Shown: positions 56,770 to 64,000 of the stretch, one piece after another | How positions within the stretch are numbered: the stretch's first letter is position 1 | Layout: every line of letters begins with the position of its first letter | DNA from: Ignelater luminosus | Lineage: Eukaryota > Arthropoda > Insecta > Coleoptera > Elateridae | Assembly (NCBI GenBank): GCA_011009095.1 | Contig: VTPC01003914.1 | Span: 94,851-158,850 of the forward strand | Direction: 5' to 3' | DNA length: 64,000 nt | Made by a program: the position numbers and the translations under genes | The notes under the pieces: generated by a model | The model's input: the letters and a program-made list of their open reading frames with translations, nothing else | Told to the model about the DNA's origin: nothing | Database searches by the model: none

Positions 56770-56838
56770 ATGAAACTAATGAAAAATGCCACGAAACTGT
56801 GTTGCACCAGGATGTGGTCACCACCAACAAGTCTGTAG
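56770..56838 (+). promoter_or_regulatory. Upstream ORF overlapping the THAP start
   Basis: An ATG at 56770 and another in the same frame at 56779 precede the THAP ATG (56786) in a different frame. They read 22 codons to a TAG at 56836-56838, past the THAP start. Both have T or C at position -3, whereas the THAP ATG has A at -3, so leaky scanning is plausible. A splice acceptor (ttgtag) ends at 56756, which would put both upstream ATGs in the mature leader. Confidence 0.5.
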
Positions 56839-57718
56839 TTTAAAACGCTTCCCAGTTAATCCAGTAAGGTTGCAGAAATGGGTTGAAAATATGAACAAGA
56901 AGAATTGGATGCCTCATGGTTTGGATCGAATTTGTGAGGTGTGCATCTTAATTAGTCGTATTTAATACAATCATAAAACAATAGTAGCAATGTTCTAGTC
57001 TAGATCTCCATTTTCTTTTAGTGTCATTTTGATGAAAATCAGTTTGAAGGTAAAAGTAATGGATCAAAGAAATTGCGTTCAGATGCAGTTCCCACCATAT
57101 TTAACAAAAAAGTAAAACCAACTCGAATACTGTTGGCTGTCATTTTTTACTCATGTTGCTTCTTTTTAGAAATTGTGTTCAAGAAAAACTAAGTCTCAGC
57201 TACAATTACAAGATAATGCAGAACATGAAGTAAGCAACACCATAGTGAAAGTGGAAATTGTTGATGAACCAGCAGTAACGTTTGAAGAGGTATATATTCC
57301 TACAAATTCACAAGTTAGTTGTAGTATTTAAACAGTTGATGTAATAGAATTACATTGTCTGCTCTTTCAGGAGAATGAACAGAAATCAGACATTCAATAT
57401 TGTGAAGATATTGAAATAAAAAAAGAAAATAATGAACCAGCAGATGCTGCTGAACAAGTATGATATTATAAACTAGAGTTTGTTTACAGTAATATTAAAT
57501 TTTTCATTTTTTAGATGTTAACTGACTCAAGTTCAAATACTCTTTGTACAAATAAAAATTGTGAAAAAATACGAAAGGAGAATCGTCAGTTGAAAAAGAA
57601 ACTGGCAAAATTAAGAAAAGGACTTGATAGATTAATAAATAGATATGATGCTATGGGTGATACAGATAATGTTGAATATTATATCATTAGTGATGTAGCG
57701 GTAAAAGAGGAAAGTTAA
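56786..57718 (+). CDS. THAP-type zinc-finger protein with C-terminal coiled coil
   Basis: Five coding exons (56786-56938, 57022-57111, 57170-57289, 57371-57457, 57515-57718), all phase 0, total 217 residues. The N-terminal THAP domain binds DNA through a C2CH zinc centre: C5, C10, C50 and H53. The conserved FP pair at 22-23, W32 and the closing AVPTIF box (73-78) are present, so the domain looks functional. Residues about 82-150 are acidic and lysine-rich with a VKVEIVDEP motif and two IKKE-like stretches that could be SUMO sites. Residues about 165-195 (EKIRKENRQLKKKLAKLRKG) predict a coiled coil for dimerisation, as in many THAP proteins. The paralogue identity cannot be decided. All exon edges have clear gt/ag. 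A further 5' UTR exon is likely (acceptor at 56756). It diverges from RSPRY1. Confidence 0.92.
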
Positions 57719-57754
57719 TGTTAAATCTCAAAAACTGATGCCTTTAGATTTCGT

Positions 57755-57876
57755 ATTTATAAGTTATATTTTATTTCTATAAGTTGTGAATAAAAGTGCA
57801 GTTGTAGGTGAAACTAAAATGATATAATGTATAGTATTTATAAGTGATATTATTTCTATAAGTTGTGAATAAAACC
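57755..57876 (+). terminator. Duplicated poly(A) signal region of the THAP gene
   Basis: Two AATAAA signals (57789-57794 and 57868-57873) lie 70 and 150 bases after the stop. Each sits in a copy of the same direct repeat (ATTTCTATAAGTTGTGAATA), about 79 bases apart, so a local tandem duplication copied the polyadenylation signal. Confidence 0.75.
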
Positions 57877-59154
57877 AGTTGTTACTGATATTAAAACAGT
57901 AAAATTTATAATAAATTATTCTAGTATACTATGTATATACTGACCAGAACTGCTGGAATAAGTAAAAAAGCAAAGCTACATCACATTCGTGTGTAACATT
58001 AATGGATAACAATGAATCGATATAAGCTGAGTTTATGGAAGATCTTTAGTACGATCATAGAGGAATTCATATTTATTTCCTCTTATGGTATGATTTAATT
58101 CTCTGTGCTTAAAGAGTAATATCTTTGTTTTAAGGTTAGGTTCTTGACATACAAGATGTCATTATCTGACATTTTATTTCGTATTAGAACTGTGACAACT
58201 AACAGTCTCAAATAACATTTGACCTTATTCTAATTACAATCTTTAAAATTAACGATGTCATTAATAAATATTACATATTCCTTTATCATAGCAATTACAT
58301 TTGTTTAATTTTGGCGCTTAAAGCATGATTAATATTAACGAACTGAATTAGAATAGGCTTGATCATTCATTTGTGTACATCAACATCGTAGAATTCAACC
58401 AATTAGTACATCAATTGCATGTTGATCAAGCATCTACACTTTTTAATCTTACTAATCTTGAGTGAATGAATAATAGTAAAGATCAGAAACAACTCGAATA
58501 AGTGAGAAGATACAGAATATTAAAAATAAGGTTGGGATTAGCAATGATGATTAGCTTATTGTAACATCAAATGAGATTAAGATATTGACCATCTTGAAAA
58601 AGGGCCATATTAAATATTCTCAAGTAAAATACTATTTGTCTTTTAAAAACGAATTAAATAACTAAATGAGTAAAATATGGATAATAAAAATATTGGTATT
58701 GTATCTAAAATCGAGTAGGATTGTGATATAAAATGATTTTTGTAACAGTAGTTTGAGTTTTTGATAAAAAGTGTTCATAAAATGAGTTCACAATTTTTGG
58801 AAATGCGTAAACAAAACTTTTGAATTTTCGGGGGGAAATGAATCCTATGTTGGTCAGATTGATTAACAGCAATATCGGGGTATTTTAGCGCTCTTTCGTT
58901 GATGTGTGGTATGGTAGCTTGCATTTGTTTCCGTTATCTGTCTTTCTTTAGTGTATAGGAATTGTCGGTATGTCAATCTCGTGTATCTTTTTTTAAATCA
59001 TGGCGTCAACGTATTCTGATTGAAGCAAAAAGTTGTATGTAAAGTTACGACGGTTCACAGTTTTGGCGTTAAAAGCTAAAGTAAATTTTATGTACGCAGT
59101 TCCTATTGACTCCCAAATTCGTAATTGTGTATAAAGTGTAAAATACCTTTCGAA
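57877..59154. other. Spacer between THAP gene and Ptp61F-like gene
   Basis: AT-rich to about 58700 with no gene recognised. The last 350 bases are less AT-rich and should contain the promoter and leader of the phosphatase gene. Confidence 0.4.
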
Positions 59155-60238
59155 ATGACATCTGGCAACAATATTGAGTCTCAGTATCTTGAACTGAATT
59201 CAAAGAGCGGGTGGGCACTTCTTTACCAGGTAAATATAGTTCTTTAATCATACTTTCTGAGAATTCTGGCAATATGTTTAAGACATGACTAAATCCATAT
59301 TATTTTCCTCATCCTTAAATGTATATTGTACTAACTTGTTTAATTACTTTTTCTTAATTTAAAGGAAATAAGGGCAGAAAGTGCTAAGTTTAGTAATACA
59401 CACTTAGAAGCAGTCAAACCACAAAATAAAGCCTTGAACAGGTATCGAGATGTTAGCCCATTTGATCATAGTAGAATTGTTTTACAAAGAGGTTCTTCGG
59501 ACTATATTAATGCCAACTTAATCAAGGTGGAAAAAGCAAATAGGCAGTACATATTAACGCAAGGACCTCTGCCTAATACAGTTGCTCACTTCTGGTTAAT
59601 GGTTTGGGAGCAAAAAACAAAAGCCGTATTAATGCTAAACAAATTAGTGGAGAAGAAACAAGAAAAATGTTGTCAGTACTGGCCGCAAAAAATTGGTCCA
59701 GAGCATATCATGAAACTAGACGATGTTGGACTAACTTTAGAATATCTAGAACATCAGGACCATTCGTATTATTTAACAAGAATACTACGGTTAACGGATG
59801 TTAATACTGGGAATAGTCGTGATATTTTACAGTTTCATTATACTACATGGCCAGATTTTGGAGTACCAAACTCACCTACAGCCTTTCTAGAATTTCTTAG
59901 AAAAGTTAGAGCTGCTGGAGTATTAGAAACTTCGGTAGGACCTGCGGTAGTTCATTGCTCTGCGGGTATCGGTAGATCTGGTACCTTTTGCCTTGTGGAT
60001 TCGTGTCTTATTCTCGTAAGTATAAATGTGAAGGATAAACATTATAATTGATAATATGCAATTTTTACTATAGATCGAAAAATTTGGTCTAAATTCAGTA
60101 GATGTTAAAGAAATTTTATTGGAGATGCGGAGATATAGGATGGGTTTGATTCAAACACCAGAACAACTTAAATTTTCGTATCAAGCCATTATTGAAGGGG
60201 CCAAGCAATTATCACAACCTTCTACGGTTGATAAAGAG
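59155..60238 (+). CDS. Ptp61F: Non-receptor protein tyrosine phosphatase, PTP1B/TC-PTP family (catalytic part)
   Basis: Three exons (59155-59229, 59365-60015, 60074-60238), all phase 0, give 297 residues covering the whole catalytic domain. The signature VHCSAGIGRSG places the nucleophile at C223 and its arginine at R229. The WPD loop acid is D189 (TTWPDFGVP). The pTyr-recognition loop NRYRDV has Y52. The Q-loop glutamines are Q269 and Q273. Substrate is phosphotyrosine; insect Ptp61F acts on insulin and JAK/STAT signalling, usually from the ER membrane or nucleus through its alternative C-termini. The start ATG gives a short leader (MTSGNNIESQYLELNSKSGW) like other family members. Exon 3 ends at a good donor (AAAGAG|gtaaat). 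The C-terminal exons (proline-rich region, membrane anchor) were not identified before the window edge, so the gene is incomplete here. Confidence 0.94.
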
Positions 60239-63077
60239 GTAAATTCAGTGTTATTGTCTATATTTGTCCTTTTTATGTTGTTCCTGTTCAGTAATAATTT
60301 CTGTTTGTTAACCGGTAAGTTGAAGTCAATTTTTGATTAGATGTGACGTAATATTAATTAGTGCTTTAAAAATGTAATTTTTATAATTTTAATTAAAACT
60401 TTTATAGTGAATTGCATTATTTCAGTGTCTTTGTTGTATAATTCACTTCTAAAAATTATAGAGTAGAGGATGCCATGGAAGTTGATATGAAAAAAAATTA
60501 CTCCTACTGTAATTTCTTTGGTGAGGTATCAACTATTAAATGCAAGTCATTTATGAGGTTAAGTACAAATTAACAAAAGAAAAATGAAAAACAATGCAAT
60601 TAATCAATGTTAAAAATCATGGCACTCTGTTTTCTATAATTTAAAGGCAAGATACATTGATGAAAGAAAAGCAGGAGCCAAGTAGTGACATGGTACAAAA
60701 TTAAATTTTGATTGAGGTTAAACTTATTCACCAATCAATATCACAGTTGAAGTATAAATAATTGTAATGTAACATTTATAAAATGATTGCACTATTTATG
60801 TTTATTTCAAATTGAGATGAAATATTGTAATTTGTAATTCTCAAACTTAAAGTAGCAGGAATCTGATTATGGTATAGAAATTGCTCTCATGTTTTTAGGA
60901 CTTCTCATATGCTCCACTAATAGTTATGAAATCTATAAATTCCCAGTTTCTCACATTTTTATTTCAAAGCAAATCATTAGAATTGATAGAAGTAATAACA
61001 GTGAGGAAATTGTGAATAATTGGAATTTTTAATAGAGTAGGCTAATGGAACATTTCCTTTTATATTATTATCAATTGATAAGTCATGAATGATGCTCCCC
61101 TTATAAAAATTGTGAGATGATTTATAGCATTAAAAATGCAGTGGTGTGCGTTAGAGGATGTTGCAGTTGTGCATATTCCAAAACGTTGATGTTCATTGAT
61201 TTTCTTAGAACTACAGTAATACATTTCTTGGTATTATTTATAGATTTTAAAATTGACTTCTTTATAAATTATGTTAAATTAAATGAAATTGAAGTATTTG
61301 TTTTGCTATTAACTCAAATATTTCTAAGTATTTTGTGTTGACACAATTATATATAATTTCTTTTAATTTAATAAAATACATTTTGTTCACGTTTATAATT
61401 ATTCAACTGATTGAACAACATAAATTGGATTTAATTTCATCTCTGTATTATTTTTAATACTTTAGAATATCTCATAAATAAAATCTGTTTTATAAAAGTT
61501 AACTACAGGAAGAATGAAAAAATTTGAATATAAGAAGATTCTTTGTTGCGTTTTGCATGGTTAATTCAAACTACATCCTTCTTGATGAAAAGCTCTTTCT
61601 TAATAAATCTTTAGGAATTCTCTTTAATGTTATTATGTATGTGTAAATCTAAAAACATCGCTGAGGCATAAATATATCTGCTATACAGCTATTGCTTTGT
61701 TACCGCAGCAAATTTTTTTTTCTATTTTTTTTTTTCATTATATAATAAATAATCCTAGAATATGATTAATGAATTCAGACTGTGTTATCAAAGTGTACTT
61801 TAAAACATTTTTAAATGGGTCAGACAAGTTAATGAAAGAATTAAATTTCTAACTTTGTTTTAATCATGACGTTATAATGATATTTGTTTTGATGTATGGT
61901 GTGATTTGTTACCATTGAATGTTCTAAAGCAAGTTCACTTCTCCTTTTTTTCCTCATTTTTATTAACTGATTTTTATAAAGTTCTTTTTTTTTAATAATT
62001 CAATTTTAATGTACCAAAATTAGTTTGTAGACTATCGTAGATGAAATCAAAAAAAAACATTGGAGATATTCATAATATGCAAAAATATATAGGGTGTCTC
62101 AATTAAAATCAAATTAATCTAGAAAAATTCCTCAACACAATGCCTACTTGATTTTGCCATAATTGAACAGTTTTTCTTAAATGCTTTTTAACATGTAAAA
62201 TTGTGCCTGGATAAAAACCATTTTTCCTGTCAAAATCAAGGTTTACCTTAATTCGAGAGTGAAAATAATTAAGTTGCAGTGCTAATTTTTGAAAATTACA
62301 ATAAATTAGTTTCTGCATTAGTAGTAATAGCAGTAGTAGTTATGGGGAAGGTTACAGTTTAGCAAATGGATCTTCCTAGACTCTTGCTGATTCCCATTTG
62401 ATGATTGCTCACTTTATCTTCTGCTCTCTGCCCATTGACTCTAATGTAACTGAGGATGTCAGCCTTAATGAGAGCTTCTAACTCTTCCCACAATAGTATA
62501 ACTACTACTGGAAGGTCTTAAACTTATCTTTCATATCCCTTACATTCTTTCGAGAAATGGAAAGTTTCTGTATTTTTTCTGCATTTAGGGCATATTGGAT
62601 CATCTTCCATACCAATAAGAAAAGTTTTATCTTATGAGCCCATACATTTAGTACTGATGTGATCTGTTGCCTTGAAATCCCCAGCATCTCTGTGCTTTCC
62701 CAAAGTGATAGTGTCTTGCAAAGCTTCTCCAAATACAAACCTGCTCTAGAGGATTTCCTATCATATATATATATTAGGGTGGTCCTTAAAAAGTCAACTT
62801 CTGAATTTTAAGCGTTCCAACCCAGAAATCGAGTCTTCATTAAAAAGAGATATCATGAGTTACATTTCATTAAAAAATATTCATATTAACTCGTGTCCCA
62901 CTAACGATGAAATTTAAATTGGATTTAACATAGGTTTCTGACATTTTTGGCTTCTGTACATTATAACTTTCTTAAGATTCATCAGTTTTATCTGAAAATA
63001 TTATAAATGTATAGATTTTGAATCGGTTAATCCAAATTATTGGTATTATGCTGGTATTAGAAGTCTACCATACAATA
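60239..63077. other. Probable Ptp61F intron; no exon recognised with confidence
   Basis: A short frame at about 60648-60705 (QDTLMKEKQEPSSDM) sits after a taaag acceptor, but its phase does not match the phase-0 end of exon 3, so it is not accepted. Minus-strand frames at 62109-62318 and 62505-62738 read protein-like text (ISRKNVRDMKDKFKTF) of unknown family, probably transposon debris. AGGGTGGTCCTTAAAAAGTC near 62774 looks like a transposon end. Confidence 0.35.
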
Positions 63078-63917
63078 CAGTGTGTCCACATTTTGATGCT
63101 CACTATTAGGATCTCGGAAATTGTAAGAGATACAAAGTCGGTTAAATTAGAAAAGATTTGGCTATTTTGGAGCTCAGTTTACTTATGCCTTTGTTTCTTC
63201 AAAAAAGTTCATGGCTTACTAGATATTTGCTAAAAACAAAATTATCTTATTTTTTTTAAAATGAAAAGCATTTCCCACTTAGTGTGCCATGGCTTTAAAC
63301 ATATGAAAATCATTGATTTTTGTCAGCTAAATTACATTTGTTATGTAACAATTGCTAAAACAAAACAAGACGCTTTTAAGATTCTTTACTGAGCATTCAC
63401 AGATAGCATCAAATAAGCAGCTAATGCCCCATAAAAGCATATTTATTTTGTTTTAGCAATTTTTGCATAACAAATGAATTTTTTTGATAAAATTCCAGGA
63501 TTTTGTGTTAGATGTCATGTCACACTATGATGAAAAATGATTTTCACTTCATAACTCGGTAAAACAAAAGAATAGCTATGTCAAAACCATGTATCACTGA
63601 AAAGCATTTAAGGCGTGCAGTTCAGTAATATACAAATCAAGTAGGGGTTCCATTAGAAAAAATTTGGATTTATGTTTCACTGCCGAAGTAAAGACAATTG
63701 CAAAAATAATTTTTTTGTTTCGGAGTAGATTCTCAAAAATACCCTCTTTGCTGTTCTGTTTTTAGCAAATATCTAGTAAGCCGTGAACTTTTTTGAAAAC
63801 ACGAAAACATAAGTAAACTGAGCTCCAAAATAGCCAAATCTTTTCTAATTTAACCGACTTCTTATCTCTTACAATTTCTGAGATTCTCATAGTGAGCATT
63901 GAAATGTGGACACACTG
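63078..63917 (+). mobile_element. Foldback element copy B, intact 840 bp
   Basis: Both ends read CAGTGTGTCCACATTT... as inverted repeats that stay highly similar for about 150-160 bases (e.g. TCGGTTAAATTAGAAAAGAT and TTGGCTATTTTGGAGCTCAG on both arms). TA is duplicated at 63076-63077 and 63918-63919. Beyond the outer arms, a second, more diverged pair of inverted segments (about 63262-63380 and 63432-63545) shares GCTAAAACAAAA and AGTGTG blocks around a loop near 63390-63425. Between that and the right outer arm is about 220 bp of non-palindromic sequence. No ORF. TA target choice points to mobilisation by a Tc1/mariner-type transposase. Confidence 0.93.
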
Positions 63918-64000
63918 TATAGGTTTCCTAGAATCTTCTGTTTTGTTTTTTTTTTGGGAAGATGAGACAATAATATCAGTTTCTGAGAGTCCATTCTCAC

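Noticed and set aside
60648-60705. Possible Ptp61F exon reading QDTLMKEKQEPSSDM
   Set aside because: The acceptor gives the wrong phase for the phase-0 end of exon 3, and the in-phase reading stops after 12 codons.

Overview
The window looks like an AT-rich insect nuclear scaffold. Genes have spliceosomal introns with gt...ag boundaries, the encoded proteins are animal-type, and relics of several mariner/Tc1 lineages typical of insect genomes are present. A beetle or related order is plausible, but nothing in the sequence fixes the order. There are three N gaps (10236-10371, 30142-30541, 48231-48630).

Five host genes can be supported. On the minus strand: an intact mitochondrial Rieske iron-sulfur protein (1166-1969); the 5' part of a PP4 regulatory subunit 1 gene (three exons, 41740 down to 25521, with a 16 kb intron, continuing to the left); and a complete seven-exon RSPRY1-like RING/SPRY ubiquitin ligase (53612 down to 42713, 531 codons). 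On the plus strand: a complete five-exon THAP zinc-finger/coiled-coil gene (56786-57718, 217 residues) and the catalytic part of a PTP1B-like tyrosine phosphatase (Ptp61F type, 59155-60238, C-terminal exons not found). RSPRY1 and the THAP gene diverge from a 3.2 kb spacer. PPP4R1 lies downstream of RSPRY1 on the same strand. These are unrelated housekeeping or regulatory genes, not a functional cluster.

The left 25 kb, apart from the Rieske gene, is a graveyard of DNA transposons. It holds three D34D mariners (4722-5839, 14854-15955, 20812-22057), four relics of a DD37E-like mariner lineage (6.0-6.9, 7.0-7.5, 12.9-14.0 and 22.4-23.6 kb), a Tc1 relic and a MITE. All transposase copies are broken.

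The large introns hold the most unusual DNA. PPP4R1 intron 2 contains a hAT-like element built around a six-unit minisatellite, a second CG-rich minisatellite block, a long foldback element and a CpG-rich patch. RSPRY1 intron 3 contains a decayed Crypton-type tyrosine recombinase, a 110-120 bp tandem repeat and several large hairpins. The right end carries a second, intact copy of the foldback family (63078-63917) with TA target duplication.

I did not find an obviously new multi-gene system. The best leads are the foldback family, the minisatellite-bearing hAT-like elements, the 10-bp-phased CGTCA array before the THAP gene, and an overlapping upstream ORF at the THAP start.
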